64,000 bases of DNA from assembly GCA_003952965.2 (NCBI GenBank), contig CM025849.1:27891365-27955364 (forward strand), given 5' to 3'. The notes under the pieces were generated by a model that saw only the letters and a list, made by a program, of their open reading frames with translations, was not told where the DNA came from and ran no database searches. The position numbers and the translations under genes were made by a program. Shown here piece after piece: positions 1 to 10,678 of the stretch. Origin of the DNA: Morella rubra. Lineage: Eukaryota > Streptophyta > Magnoliopsida > Fagales > Myricaceae. Position 1 is the first letter of the stretch. Every line of letters starts with the position of its first letter.

Positions 1-534
1 GAAAATGCAGTCACAATCTGAAATGAGAAAATGGAATGTCGACAATTCCATATTTCTTATGTGTTTCTACTTCGAATATGTCGGCCTCTTTTATATCAAA
101 AAACCAAAGGGGTAAGACACATTCCTGTCTGTAGAACTAAATTGTATGGCTGATAGAAAAGAAATTAGATTTGACTAGAATTTTTGTTCCAGAGATTGGA
201 ACACAAAAGAATTATAGGTAGCAAAGGAGCATAAAACCAAGAATTCAAGTCAGTCTTTTCTACTAAACAGCCATAGGGAACCACTCATTGAAATAATCCG
301 TAGACATCATGTCAAGTTTTAAGGCATCACACGCTTAGCAAAAGAAAAAAAATTAGTTATTTTTGCTCCTAGAAATCTTCGAACAGACACCACAGAGAAG
401 TATGCGCTAATAGCTAGGCTTAGCACACGGCTTTCTGATATTTTCTATAAAATATGCATGCTACTAACTCATCGCTCACTATGCAAAGATCATATCCCAA
501 GGCAGTGCATTTAAAATTGCACAAGACTAGATGC
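1..534 (-). other. Intron 2 of the omega-amidase gene, partial
   Basis: The sequence to the left of the donor at 535-540 is AT-rich. I see no further omega-amidase exon before the window edge, and no other gene. Confidence 0.7.
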
Positions 535-540
535 ACTCAC

Positions 541-1032
541 GGGTAAGAGAACAAGCTGGGCACCCTTTGCCGCGGCCTCCTCGATCGCCTTCCGAGCATG
601 AGCGATGTTCCTGTCCTTATCCGGCGACACCGATATTTGGCACAGCCCAATCTTGAACTAAAATCACCGCAAACCAAAAACACACCGTGAGCATATCTGT
701 TTCTCCAACCAAACAAACACCACAAAATGGTCATAAATTAACAGCAAGGGAGAGGAAGACTTTGCCTTGGTGACCGGGGGTGTGGGCAAGGGAATGGCAG
801 GAGGTGCCCTGGCTTGTTCGGGCTTGTAAGAGGAAGCCATAATGGAAGAGAAGGCGGAGTGGATTTGGGATTTCTGGGTGAAATTGATGAAATTCCTGTA
901 ATGTTTGGGATTGAGAAGAATAGGGCAGGTAGGGAGGGACCTAAACGGTAAAATAGAGCGAGACAGAGTGTGAGAGGAGTGGGGGAGAGCGAGTGTCTTG
1001 GAGCTGAGCAAAGATGATAATGCTGCTTTCAT
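541..1032 (-). CDS. Omega-amidase (nitrilase-like), 5' part, runs off left edge
   Basis: This is the N-terminal part of a plant omega-amidase of the carbon-nitrogen hydrolase (nitrilase) superfamily, which hydrolyses 2-oxoglutaramate and 2-oxosuccinamate to the oxo-acids. Exon 1 is 1032-766 (89 codons) and exon 2 is 657-541 (39 codons). The start at 1032 (MKAALSS) is preferred over an in-frame ATG at 1074 because plant homologues begin similarly; a third ATG at 839 (MASSYKPEQARAP) would give the form without the Ser/Leu-rich, transit-peptide-like leader. Exon 2 reads FKIGLCQISVSPDKDRNIAH and then EEAAAKGAQLVLLP, the first strand-helix-strand of the hydrolase fold. The Glu-Lys-Cys catalytic residues lie in exons outside the window. 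Intron 1 (658-765) starts with GC rather than GT (AAG/GCAAAG) and ends TTTTAG; this is the only splicing that joins VTK to FKIG in frame. Intron 2 starts at 540 (GTGAGT) and continues past base 1. Confidence 0.9.
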
Positions 1033-1437
1033 TTCACTTTCTCCAACTCCGCTTAACGCTTGAACTTGGTCCAATGCCCTCTCGGTGTTGCTTTAGACGC
1101 CGCTTTTCGGTTTAGCCTCGACCCTCGTTGACGTTCACGGCAAACGGCGCCGAAATTTCACGGCTACAATCCCCAATTCTTCATCTTTTTTCGACCGTTT
1201 GGATGGAAAAAAAAAATTGAAACATTTTTAACGACTATTATTTTATAAATTCTAATCATTTTTTCACCAACTTCGAACCCTTTTTATAAACAACTAACTT
1301 TTAACTCTTTTTATAAATTCTAGCAATTTTTTCACTTTTAATAAAAAAAAAATTAGCCCATATAATAAGGCGGACTTCCAATTTTCTTTACAACTTTCTT
1401 CAAAAAATAAAACAAGAGTTTCACTTAAAAAAAAAAA
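1033..1437. other. Upstream flank of omega-amidase gene
   Basis: Promoter side of the minus-strand omega-amidase gene. Bases 1080-1200 are relatively GC-rich and then the sequence becomes strongly AT-rich. I see no clear TATA box or gene. Confidence 0.5.
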
Positions 1438-1795
1438 GATAAATAAATTTTCTTATATTATAGATTTTGACACTTTACACTCCCAAATTATTATATTTGT
1501 CACATTTTACTCATTAAAAATTAATTTTTCAATAATTTGTATCATTTGTCAAATTTTTCCAAAAAAATTTTTTTTACGTCTAAAATTTCAATTTTACCCT
1601 TATGAAAGGCCGCAGAGTCACTAAAAAAATTACTTTTCTTCCAAATTAACGAAATTTTTTAACATAAAGTGTAAAGTATTTGAAATCTGAATCGTTATGT
1701 ATAATATAACAAAAAAAATACATTAGGGTGCAAAGTGTCAAAACTTATATATTTAGAAGATATAGAGTACATTTATTCCAAAAAAAAAAGAGTTA
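1438..1795. repeat. Foldback (inverted-repeat) MITE-like element
   Basis: The left side (about 1440-1500, containing TTTTGACACTTTACACTCCC) reappears inverted on the right side (about 1700-1790; the reverse complement contains TTTTGACACTTTGCACCC). Both arms have an AT-rich outer part. Short A-runs ending in G flank both sides and could be a target duplication, but homopolymers make that ambiguous. There is no coding potential. Confidence 0.5.
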
Positions 1796-2200
1796 AAGAT
1801 GTTTTGAGTCCTTAAGTTTTGATCTCTTTTAAAAAGAGCTCATAAATTTTTAAGGCCATATTGCCAAAATGGTCCATGTAGTTTCACTTTGTTACAAATG
1901 AGTCCTTGTGGTTTCACTTTATTAATTTGGACGGAAATTACTATTTTGATTTAATGAAATGACGATTTTTTTTATAATTATATTTTGTATAGGGATAAAG
2001 TTGTAACTTCACTGAATCAAATATTAATTTTTGTCCAAATTAACTGTGTGGTGCAAAGTGTAAACGATTAGTAGTTGATGGACGAAATGTAACGAAATTA
2101 GTAATCTAGAGTATAAAGTGTCAGAACCCCAACAGTCGAGGGGGCAAAAAGTATGAACCTAATTACTAATTATTCTTGGGCATGAAAGGTTGTAAGTGTT
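1796..2200. other. AT-rich intergenic sequence with MULE-end-like text
   Basis: No gene. The stretch from 1850 (GCCAAAATGGTCCATGTAG, then GTCCTTGTGGTTTCAC) resembles the end sequences of plant Mutator-like elements, but I could not delimit an element. Confidence 0.35.
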
Positions 2201-2209
2201 TATTTATTA

Positions 2210-2740
2210 TAGGGTTATATTTGGTCCTTGGGTTTGACTACTTTAATGAATCTTCCATTTATTTTCAAATTAATTGTAAAGGTCCTTGAATTTATAATTT
2301 TTATCAAATAAGTACGTTCGTTAAACTTTTGTTTACAAAGTTAACGGTTCACGCATAAGCTCCTATTATAAGTTAACAAGTGTTATAGAAGATTATACAA
2401 ACAAGTCACTTCAATTAAAATTTCCTAGTGACACAATGATATATGTCACATCAACCGAATAAAAAACAAAATAATTTAAATTATTTTAGAAAATAAGAGA
2501 TGGTTTAAAAATTAAAAGAAGAAAAAAAACAAGTAACATAATTTTAGTTTGGGTGACATGCGTCAACTTTTGAATGGAGTTGACGTACATGTGAACGGTT
2601 AACTTTGTGAATGAAATTTTAACTAAAGGAATTGTTTAATAAAAATTACAAATCCAAGGACTTCTATTCAATTTGAAAATTCAACAATGGCTTTTGTAAA
2701 ATAGGTCAAAATTTAGGGGCAAAATGGGTACTTAACCCTA
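2210..2740. mobile_element. Foldback Mutator-like MITE with long terminal inverted repeats
   Basis: The element begins TAGGGTTA and ends TAACCCTA, and its arms are inverted copies for about 140 bases. For example, left GTCCTTGAATTTATAATTTT matches inverted right GTCCTTGGATTTGTAATTTT, and CAAAGTTAACGGTTCAC matches CAAAGTTAACCGTTCAC. It is flanked by TATTTATTA (2201-2209) and TAATTATTA (2741-2749), 8 of 9 bases identical, as expected for a 9-bp Mutator-type target duplication. It is non-coding and non-autonomous. Confidence 0.65.
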
Positions 2741-2749
2741 TAATTATTA

Positions 2750-3705
2750 TAAAAAAAATTATCACTTTGCCTATGCTTAGTACAACATGCATTTGGCTGC
2801 ACAGTTAATTATGATTTCTTAGACATAAGCGATGAGGGATGTTGTTGCTAATAATATTAGGAGTGTTTTGTTGCTGTTTTTTTTTTTTTCTTCGGGGTAT
2901 TATGATGCTGCCTGTTGCTTCCAAAGCTGTTTTTCTATTGTTTGTAGGTTATTTCTATAGATAAGGTGATATGTTGGGTGATGGATGGAAGAAGATCTAT
3001 GATTGCCTTTGCTTGGAAAAACTACTTTCGTAGAGTAATTTTTTGAAGTTTCATCATAAGTATTGACATATCTACATCATTCAAATGCCAAATCAAACTA
3101 GCTTTCATGGTATAATTTGACACTTTTTGGTTGTCAAAGGGCAACCCTTGACTAAGCTTGTTGCTAGCATTATAATTATTGTATGGACTATCTTAGTAAA
3201 ATCTTAGGTTTTTTTTTACATTAAAAATTCAATTATTTCTCATTTTAATGTACAATTAATTTATAGATTCAATTAATTCATTTTTCAGATTATTTTTTTT
3301 GGACAGTAACATGATTAGCTAGAAAAAACACCTAAGAAAACAAAATAGAGGATCAATAACTCCAAAAATAATGAATAAAAGAGGATTAGCGACTGGCACA
3401 GGACTAGATATATATAGTGACTATCATTCGTTGCTAATATTAGTTTGGATGACCAAGTTATTTGTTACTTGTGGCCATGTCTAACGATCACTACGGATGA
3501 ATTAATAGGCCTTCTGTCGACGACGTTAGTTAAATTTTAACAACGATATACTTTGTCACTATATGTAATGAATAGATAAAAAGTATTCTTCGCAGCTTTT
3601 AGCGACGCTTTATTTACAGTGACAGTCTTATATGGTCGCTAGAACATTTTAACAATCAAACTCTATCTCTGTACTAACGAAATGGGTGATTGCTAAAACC
3701 CACAT
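2750..3705. other. Intergenic, AT-rich
   Basis: No gene seen. Bases 3380-3705 contain repeated words such as TTAGCGAC and GGTCGCTAG, which resume at 5165-5300 on the far side of the hAT insertion. The hAT element therefore probably landed inside an older repeat. Confidence 0.45.
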
Positions 3706-3889
3706 TTGTGGTAGTTAGTGGCGGAACCAGAAATAAATTTAAAGGGGGGCAAACTCCTAAGGAAAAATGATTAATTTTTTTTTATTACGTAATGCAAAAA
3801 AGTGTCTTAGAGTTAAAATATTAAAAATTAAAGACTAAAAACATTAAAAATATATTATATTAAAGTATACGTATTGTACTGTTTGATGA

Positions 3890-4408
3890 GTCTGAGAGGT
3901 AACAATTGAATATTATCGGTTTGCATCTTCTGAAAATGTTGCAAAATGATTTCGTTCTCAATAGTTTCAAAAATTCTCTCTCAATGTATACTACTATATA
4001 ATCATTCATCTAGTCATCTTCTATCTTATTACGCAAGTTAGTCTTGATAATCTTTATCGCAAAAAACACTCTCTCAACGGTTGCAGTCACAACTGGTAAA
4101 ACCAATGGCAACTCAATAAAGAAACAAACCATTAGATATAGAGTATATTTTCTTGTCTTAACCATCTTCACGGCAAGGCCTCAAATATTTTGAAGCTCAG
4201 AAAAAACATCATTATTTCTCATATCATAAATGTAGGTGTGAAGTTGATCTCTAAGTATCATATGATCAGCTGTTGAGAAATCTTTTGGATAAAGCTCAGC
4301 AAGATGAAGTAACTTAGCATGATCAAATGCTGAGAATGCGTTCCTTGGATCAAGACATGCTATGTAAAGAAGTAACTCTGTATTTACTTTTGTGAAACGA
4401 TGATCCAT
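3890..4408 (-). pseudogene. hAT transposase remnant (zinc finger MYM-type 1-like)
   Basis: Minus-strand reading from 4408 gives MDHRFTKVNTELLLYIACLD and then AKLLHLAELYPKDFSTADHM, a block typical of plant hAT transposases often annotated as zinc finger MYM-type protein 1-like. After frame changes, 4100-3990 gives LPLVLPVVTATVERVFFAIK and an in-frame stop inside the C-terminal dimerisation region. Only the C-terminal part survives, so it cannot encode a working transposase. Confidence 0.75.
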
Positions 4409-4510
4409 TTCCTAAGCAATTAAATTAATAATTTGGTAAACAAATTTCCACACGAAAATGATATGCTTGCAATCCAATCGTACAAACATATTGTTTCTCA
4501 TTAATTCTAC

Positions 4511-4570
4511 ATGAAAAAAACAAGAGAAGGAAGAAAGATAATGAAAAAAACAAGAGAAGGAAGAAAGATA
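4511..4570. repeat. Perfect 30-bp tandem duplication
   Basis: Bases 4511-4540 and 4541-4570 are identical (each begins ATGAAAAAAACAAGAG). The repeat lies inside the hAT relic. Confidence 0.95.
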
Positions 4571-4669
4571 ATTTAACAGCAAAATTCTTCAAGATGGAAG
4601 TGGGCAGATATGTCATTTTATTAACAGCAAAGCCGCGTTAAATATTTACCCAAGGATATTAAATGCGGC

Positions 4670-4845
4670 TTGGAAGTTCACAATTCCCATTCGTTCAGGG
4701 GCTGTCTCTTTTTTTTGCCCCACCATATTTCGGTGGTTTTTCTACTTTGTTTGTTTGTCGCTGTTTTTCTTTTGGTAGTGTTCTCTGTAGGTCTTGTATT
4801 ATTAATGAGATTAGTTATTATGCTTAAAAAAAAAAAAAATAGGGC
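4670..4845 (+). mobile_element. A-tailed retroposon-like insertion
   Basis: A pyrimidine-rich stretch, very Phe/Leu/Val-rich in translation, ends in an A-run at about 4826-4840. It resembles the 3' end of a plant L1-type LINE or a retroposed copy inside the hAT relic. I could not find a target duplication, so the boundaries are uncertain. Confidence 0.35.
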
Positions 4846-5450
4846 CTCTTAGATGAGGTGAGTGAGTTGGCATTCTTACGTTGCTCAACCCATAAATAAG
4901 AGAACATAACTTTTTAAAAGGGGGGGGGGCTGAGTTTTGGGTGGGCCAAGGGAGGCAGCTGGGTAAAAAAAAAAAACTTAACGTAAAAACTTAATTTTCA
5001 CTTTGGGCTGTTAAAAAAGGGGGGGAGGGCGGGCATTTTGGGTGGGCCAAGGGAGGGCAGGTCTGGGTAAAAAAAAATACTTACACGTAAAATTTTCTTT
5101 TGGGCGGAGCCAACCCGGGCGGGTGCTCCTGTTCGCCCCTGGCTGGTTCCGCCTGTTGTGGTAGCGAATCAGAATTAGTGTGGAGTAGCTTACTGCTGAG
5201 AGGGTATTAATTGCGGTAGCATCTATTTGGTGGTTAATAATTTTTATAAAATAAGTAATATAGTAGCAACAAATATTTCGCAGCGAAAAGTCTTATTTCT
5301 TTTTTCACTGATATATTTCAAAATGGAAATAGGTATCTCTTCATTCCCACCCACTTAAAAGCCCCAACAGGCACCATCCCAACCGTTATTCTCGCGCCCT
5401 TCAAAACTCTCTCTCTCTCCCCCGATTCCCTTCCACCAGATGCCAACGGT

Positions 5451-5460
5451 TATAAACAGA
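5451..5460 (+). promoter_or_regulatory. Possible TATA box of the RWP-RK gene
   Basis: TATAAACAGA lies 80 bases upstream of the ATG, after a CT-rich run (5407-5430). Position and sequence are plausible, but the start site is not known. Confidence 0.35.
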
Positions 5461-5530
5461 CTCTCTGTCGCCACTACCAAACTAACGCAAAAGAACAAAG
5501 AAAAGAGAAAAACACCAAGGAACATCAGCC

Positions 5531-7724
5531 ATGGCAGATCCTCGGGACGTTGTGCCGTACGATGACCCAGACGACGCTGCATTCGCCGAAAACATTCTCC
5601 GTTTCCTAGACGAGTCCAACCCCACCCTCGAGGATTTACCGCCCCCTCAACCAATATCGCGTCAGCCTGGTTCTGTTGAGGTCGGGGGCGTCAGTGATCC
5701 TAATACTGGGGCCGGAAGTTCTGGGGCGGGTCCCTCTGAATTTCGAGCGGAAACTACTAGTAGAAAGCGAGCGCATGTTGAAACAGAGAGTTCGAGGGAG
5801 GGAAGGCCCCTTCCGACTTGGCCACCGGAACCAATGCCACGTTCTGTTGAGTTCGTGGGCGTCAGCAATCCTAATACTGGAGCCGGAAGTTCTGGAGCGG
5901 GTCCTTCTGAATTTCGAGCGGAAACTAATAGTAGAAAGCAAGCGCATGTTGAAACAGAGAGTTCGAGGGAGGGAAGGCCACTTCCGACTTGGCCACCGGA
6001 ACCAATACCATTTAACTGTAGTTGCTGCCAAGTGCTGAGAGAAATCATTTACACTAATGGTACACATCTTCGCCACTGTTATAACTAGGGTTCTATGAGA
6101 CCGTGAATCCAGGAATCATTGAACTTATTTCCTATCCTGGTGGCATATATTGCAGGGATAAACACCATCAAACTTGAGATTCATGGAAGACTCGGTATGA
6201 TCTGTCATGCTATTCTTGCGAACATGCAAAATGTCTTTGAAAATTCTTCGAGCAGTCAGTATCACATGTTTGAGTAAGATTTTAAGGGTCGTTTTTTATT
6301 TTTATTTTTTTAATTAACTAAGAATTTGTACATAGATAGGGCTACCTAATTGGGGCGGCAATGAAGTTTTTGAGTTTCCCGTTCTTCTAGTTTGAGTTTG
6401 TTGAAGTCACAGAAAAATTGATAGCACAAGTAAACTAATTTATGTTTTTTCTGTACCTTTAAAAAGACATTGTTCCTTTCTTTTTTCTTTTTAACTGATG
6501 GTAGTGAAACTAAGTTGCGTATCTATATATATCTATATACCGGATGAATTAAATTCAAGGATTACTTAATGATAAAAGAAATGTAATTTATGGTTTAAAT
6601 TTTTTATTTTAAGCTTAATTATCATTGTTCTGAGTCAGTTTTTGCAAGAAAAGCATCAATGATGTCAAGCAGTTTTTAGTAAACTTCTGTTTCGAGCAAA
6701 AAATAGCGGGTTACATTATGGTGCAAGATCCGCTATCAACTTTCTATGAGGCCGTGTGTGTCGGACTGGACTGGGATACGGACCCGCTTCCTGATGATTT
6801 ATTTCAGCTATCCCCAGCGAATTCAGGTTGGTTTTCTTCTGCCATGCGCACATCGTCATGATTTACGAATCGGTTTACAGAAACCTTTCTTAATTTAACC
6901 ACTAGGATCTGTTCTGTCTTACAAAATGGCTTTCGATATTCCTGTTTTATTCCTCATTATCTTGTTGTTCATCTGTTGGATACTGTGTTTCATGGGCTTT
7001 TAACGTTCAAATGTCAGAAGGATCGGCGGATCAGGAAATTGAAGTAGAAGACGGCGACGGCTATCGTAAGGTTTCCCTTGCAGAACAGGTTTCCTCCTTT
7101 TTCTAACTCTAAATATGCGGTCATATATATATATATATATATCGGCATTGTCTTTGCACTGTAAATATAGACATTGACATGCAGAGGGCATGATGTTTAT
7201 ACCAATAATTAGAACTTTTTTATTTTCCAAAATAACTTATTTATTTATTTGTTTTTGCCATATTGATGCTGCTTTTGATTCAAATTGTAACATAGTTGTT
7301 ACCATTCTGTGGGGAGTATTGCAGAGGGAAAGAGCTGCGAGTTTAAGGTTGAGTGATGTGGGCCGTTTCTTTCATCTTCCTATCGACGAGGCTGCTAGGA
7401 AATTGAAATTATGCCCCACTGTTGTGAAGAAGATATGCCGAAGAGAAGAAATGAATCGCTGGCCGTACAGAAAGGTTAAGTTTTGGCACTCGCCAGTAGT
7501 CTTTTTATATCTGACTCCTAGACATCCATTGCATTGAATGTACGTGTCGTGCATGTGTTTCTTGGAAGATGCAGGTTAAAAGCATCCAGAAGCAAATAGC
7601 AAACTTGAGACCAAGTCTGGAGTCAAATAACGCAGAGACAAGGGCAAATGCTCAAGCTGAAATTGAAAGACTTCAACAAGAATTGCTCGATGTATGTGGC
7701 GGGGTCCCAATCCATGAGGAGTGA
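5531..7724 (+). CDS. RWP-RK domain transcription factor (RKD-type)
   Basis: Six exons can be spliced by eye: 5531-6059, 6156-6273, 6639-6826, 7018-7088, 7325-7474, 7575-7724, giving 401 residues with GT-AG introns and matching phases. The start ATG sits in a good context (GCCATGG). Residues 1-47 are acidic; residues 48-104 and 105-161 are a near-identical tandem duplication. A Cys-rich block (FNCSCCQVLREII) begins near residue 162 and continues as KLEIHGRLGMICHAIL, then DFCKKSIND, GYIMVQDPLSTFYEA. The RWP-RK domain lies in exon 5 (about residues 305-352: PIDEAARKLKLCPTVVKKIC then NRWPYRK), followed by a short helical, Leu-containing tail (EIERLQQELLDV). RWP-RK proteins bind DNA in the nucleus; RKD members act in egg-cell and early embryo programmes. 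The N-terminal duplication and the upstream hAT insertion are unusual. The closest RKD subgroup cannot be set without a tree. Confidence 0.93.
5673..6014 (+). repeat. 171-bp in-frame tandem duplication in exon 1
   Basis: Bases 5673-5843 and 5844-6014 are near-identical direct copies. Each encodes 57 residues containing DPNTGAGSSGAGPSEFRAET (NPNTG in copy 2) and HVETESSREGRPLPTWPPEP. Only a few substitutions separate the copies, and both keep the frame. Confidence 0.95.
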
Positions 7725-8444
7725 AGTAAATGTATCTCTAATGCTTAGATGATCTAGGACATACCCCTCCCAGCTCCCAATTTTGTACTCTTTGAGTGGA
7801 TTTTTGTCTTTTGTTTTTTGTTTTTGGTCAGTCAATATGATGATGTCTGTATAATCTATAACGTACAGAAATTACTTAAAGAGAGAAATTGTTGATAATG
7901 GTACGTAGAAAGGATATATTTGATACATTAATTGAAGAACACAGGGTAGGCCTTTTGTTACTCTTGCAGTACCGTTATCTAATCTGTTAGTGAAGCTGGA
8001 TATCGTACATGGACACAAATTTTTCATCTTCTGTTCTCAATTAGATCATCCAGAAAACGGTAACTAACAGGCAAATTAAGCAAATTAGTGGAAATTAACA
8101 ATTTTTCTTAGATATTGGTACATTTAAGTAGGATGACGACCATTCTTTCTTGTCATTTCCTTCCTAGACGTTTCAGTATGTCTTTTATGAGCTTAGAAAA
8201 AAGTAAATATTTATTATGTATATTATATATCGATGTCAGCATCCTATCTATTCATATACATAGGTATATATATATATTAGTCATGAATCACTAATTAATG
8301 TCAACTTTATGCGAAGAGAATAATACAACGTGTGTGTTTTATATTCGACCCAAATAAAGATTAACTGAAAATAAATGACTTCTACTGCAAGAATCGGATT
8401 GACTAGTGGTAGGATTCCCCGTGAAGAAGCTTGGGCGATCGAGG
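7725..8444. other. Intergenic space between convergent genes
   Basis: Holds the 3' end of the RWP-RK transcript and the 3' end of the minus-strand GDSL gene. It is AT-rich with short TA repeats at 8220-8275. No gene. Confidence 0.6.
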
Positions 8445-9555
8445 TCATTTGCCGAAGAACAAGCTAGGCATGTACTTTGGGACGAGTCCAGAAAAAAGGG
8501 CCTTGTACGCTCCTTCCGTGGGATGATAACTATCCCAAAATACGTATTGGGACACATTCATGCAGGTGGCAGTGGTTGGGTTACATAGTATAGCTACCTC
8601 TAAGTTCCCCGTACCACAGCACCCTCTATCCCCATACTCAAAGCCTGCATCATATATATTTGAAATATGACAAGAAAAGTAGAAAAATGTCAAAAAAAAA
8701 AAAAAATATAAAAAGAACAAAAAAGGAATCGTGATTTACCATATTTGTGTGGGTTTTCAATAAGATCAAGTAGAGGGTAGTAAATGTCAATATACACCAT
8801 CCTGCTATTGATCAGGTTCCAATGAAGGGCATGCAGCATCCTGGACAGCTTAGCGTTGAATAACTTCGCTGCTTTGTTGTGCTTTTCTGAACACTGTCTG
8901 TTTACTCCTCCGGCCAGAGTTCTTAGTGAGGGCAGACAGCCAAGAGGCGGTGCACCAAATACTGCAATTCTTCGTGCCCCTAGTTCGTATAATTCCTTAA
9001 ACACATAACGAGACATAGCAGTTGGTCATAAAAGGAAAATCGAAGCGTTATATTCTTCTGCATATATATATCAGCGTATGGCTTCCTGCTTGCTTTTCCT
9101 CTTTTTGCAGACAGGACACTGCAGGCACGTGTCGTATCATGTTGTACTATCTTGTTCTAAACATCTGTCTAGCACACAAATATATCGATCATCTCGTTCC
9201 CATAGGATCAGGATGAAACGGGATCGCTGTCAACTTTACGATTTAATGGTGGTGGGAGGAAATTGAATCGGTGGGTAGTAAATTTGACAGGATGAAAACT
9301 TACCCGGAAGAATATGGCAGCGTAGTTAACCACAAGCGTAGTGTAAGAAGCGACATCGTATTCATATTGCCGTAAACCAAAATAGGTATTCGAGATGTCG
9401 TTGCTGCCCGCTGCCACTAGGAATAAACTCTTTGCCAAGATGAACTTTGTCCCTTCTTCACCAACAATTCCTTTGAGCTTTACCATGTATGCTTTGAACA
9501 GTTCTAACTGATCATACAATGATATGCAAGACTGCTCTTTTTTTTCGGGGTTGGG

Positions 9556-9586
<31 letters not shown>

Positions 9587-10385
9587 GGGGGGGGGGTGAG
9601 ACTAGATGAGTTAGAAGTTAATAACGAGGAATATATAAAATGGTAGCAAAAACAATAAAATAAGATTGGAAACAATTAATTCATTTGAGTACCGCTACGT
9701 TGGATGTCAAGGGATCAAATCCTGCGCCACCAGAGGCAAAGCACACGCCTGTTTTGAGATCCTGAGGTTGCAGTTTTGGACTCAGATATGCTGGCAGTAG
9801 GTCTTTGATCCCGAATTCCTCCACTAAAAGGTGAAAGAGATTAGTCAGATGATGAAACACTTCCAATATATATACCGTGGGATATGTAGGAGGAAATTCA
9901 ACAACTTTTGGGAGTTGAAATGAAGTCTATAAGACGTGTGCATGTTAAGATCACCAGAAGAATGCCACTGAGGAGCTGAGAAAGAGAGAGAAAAGCATTG
10001 CACATCTGGGACCAGAAGTATTACACATGCGAAAGTGACTGATATAGTTTATTGGTCATGGGAACAGAGAGAGAGAGAGAGAGAGCAGAGATTTGCCTAA
10101 CAAGTCCGAGGGGACCTTTCCATTGCTGAATCTGCCTGTTGGAACTCCTCCTCTGATCAGATCCGTCCCATACGGAGAGAAATTGCACTTAGCTATAGTT
10201 TTTAGGTTGTTGTTGTTACCCGTATCCACGATTGAATCTCCAAATACTATTACTGCTGGGACAGTTTCATTCGGGGGTAGCTTTGTAATAGCCCTAACGT
10301 TGCAGCAATGAACAAAGACGATGAGATTGAACAACCATTTATTAAAAGAAGTAAAAGAAGACAGTTTCACGAAAAGAAGTTGCAT
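8445..10385 (-). CDS. GDSL esterase/lipase (SGNH hydrolase, EXL-like)
   Basis: Five exons, 10385-10097, 9823-9693, 9531-9304, 8995-8740 and 8644-8445, give a 367-residue protein, a normal size for plant GDSL lipases. Residues 1-31 form a hydrophobic signal peptide (LFNLIVFVHCC), so the enzyme should be secreted. Block I holds the nucleophile in VIVFGDSIVDTGNNNN; GRFSNGK follows; block III is AAGSNDISNTYF; block V is FWDSYHPTEGAY with the catalytic Asp and His; GDRGCCGTG is the usual Cys motif. The family hydrolyses acyl esters of lipids or cell-wall and cuticle components; the substrate here is unknown. Intron 1 (9824-10096) starts with GC (TTAG/GCAAAT), the only site that joins SDL-L to VEEFGIKD in frame. 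Intron 2 contains a long GA/CT run. The last three introns are GT-AG. It is tail to tail with the RWP-RK gene. Confidence 0.92.
9558..9597. repeat. GA microsatellite followed by a G-run in GDSL intron 2
   Basis: An uninterrupted GA repeat and then a run of about 12 G. On the gene strand this forms a CT-rich tract shortly before the exon 3 acceptor (GAGCAG) and may serve as its polypyrimidine tract. Confidence 0.9.
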
Positions 10386-10678
10386 TGTTATCTATTCGCT
10401 TGCTCTCAACTAAACTCGGAAAAGCGAGGGAGATTTCCTCTCTCTCAGTCGGGCATGTTCTCTCTGTCCTTATATAAATGAATAACCCATTGATTTGCTC
10501 ACATCACAAAAAGATGGGCGACATATATATTTATGTCATCTGTTGCACGGTACATCATACATGATTCTTGTAAACGTTTTCAAGATTTGTACACGTCTAT
10601 GAATCTTTCGCATACCCACTATATTCCTCCCTGTTGGATAGAACAGTTTAGCTAGCTAACTTTTTCGGGTGGGCTGAA
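10386..10678 (-). other. Upstream region of the GDSL lipase gene
   Basis: Short 5' leader and promoter of the GDSL gene. The LINE 3' end starts right after it, so the undisturbed promoter is at most about 290 bases long. Confidence 0.55.
10469..10479 (-). promoter_or_regulatory. TATA box of the GDSL lipase gene
   Basis: On the minus strand TTTATATAAGG lies about 85 bases upstream of the ATG at 10385. This spacing suits a TATA box with a 5' leader of roughly 50 bases. Confidence 0.6.

Larger units (their letters stand above)
3715..5155 (-). mobile_element. hAT-superfamily transposon relic
   Basis: The ends are inverted copies: left AGTGGCGGAACCAG and right CTGGTTCCGCCTG. The flanks carry an exact direct duplication TTGTGGTAG (3706-3714 and 5156-5164), which fits the 8-bp hAT target duplication plus one base. 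Inside are decayed transposase pieces on the minus strand, a 30-bp tandem repeat, an A-tailed insertion and two imperfect copies of a G-rich subterminal block (about 4915-4980 and 5015-5090). It ends about 375 bases upstream of the RWP-RK start codon. Confidence 0.8.

Noticed and set aside
664..765. Read-through of omega-amidase exon 1 into intron 1 (end of the 136-residue frame)
   Set aside because: The tail after VTK does not fit the family, whereas splicing from 766 to 657 restores the conserved FKIGLCQ segment.
5636..6076. Long minus-strand open frames opposite RWP-RK exon 1
   Set aside because: They arise because the duplicated exon is GC-rich and lacks stops on both strands. They cross an intron and match no family.
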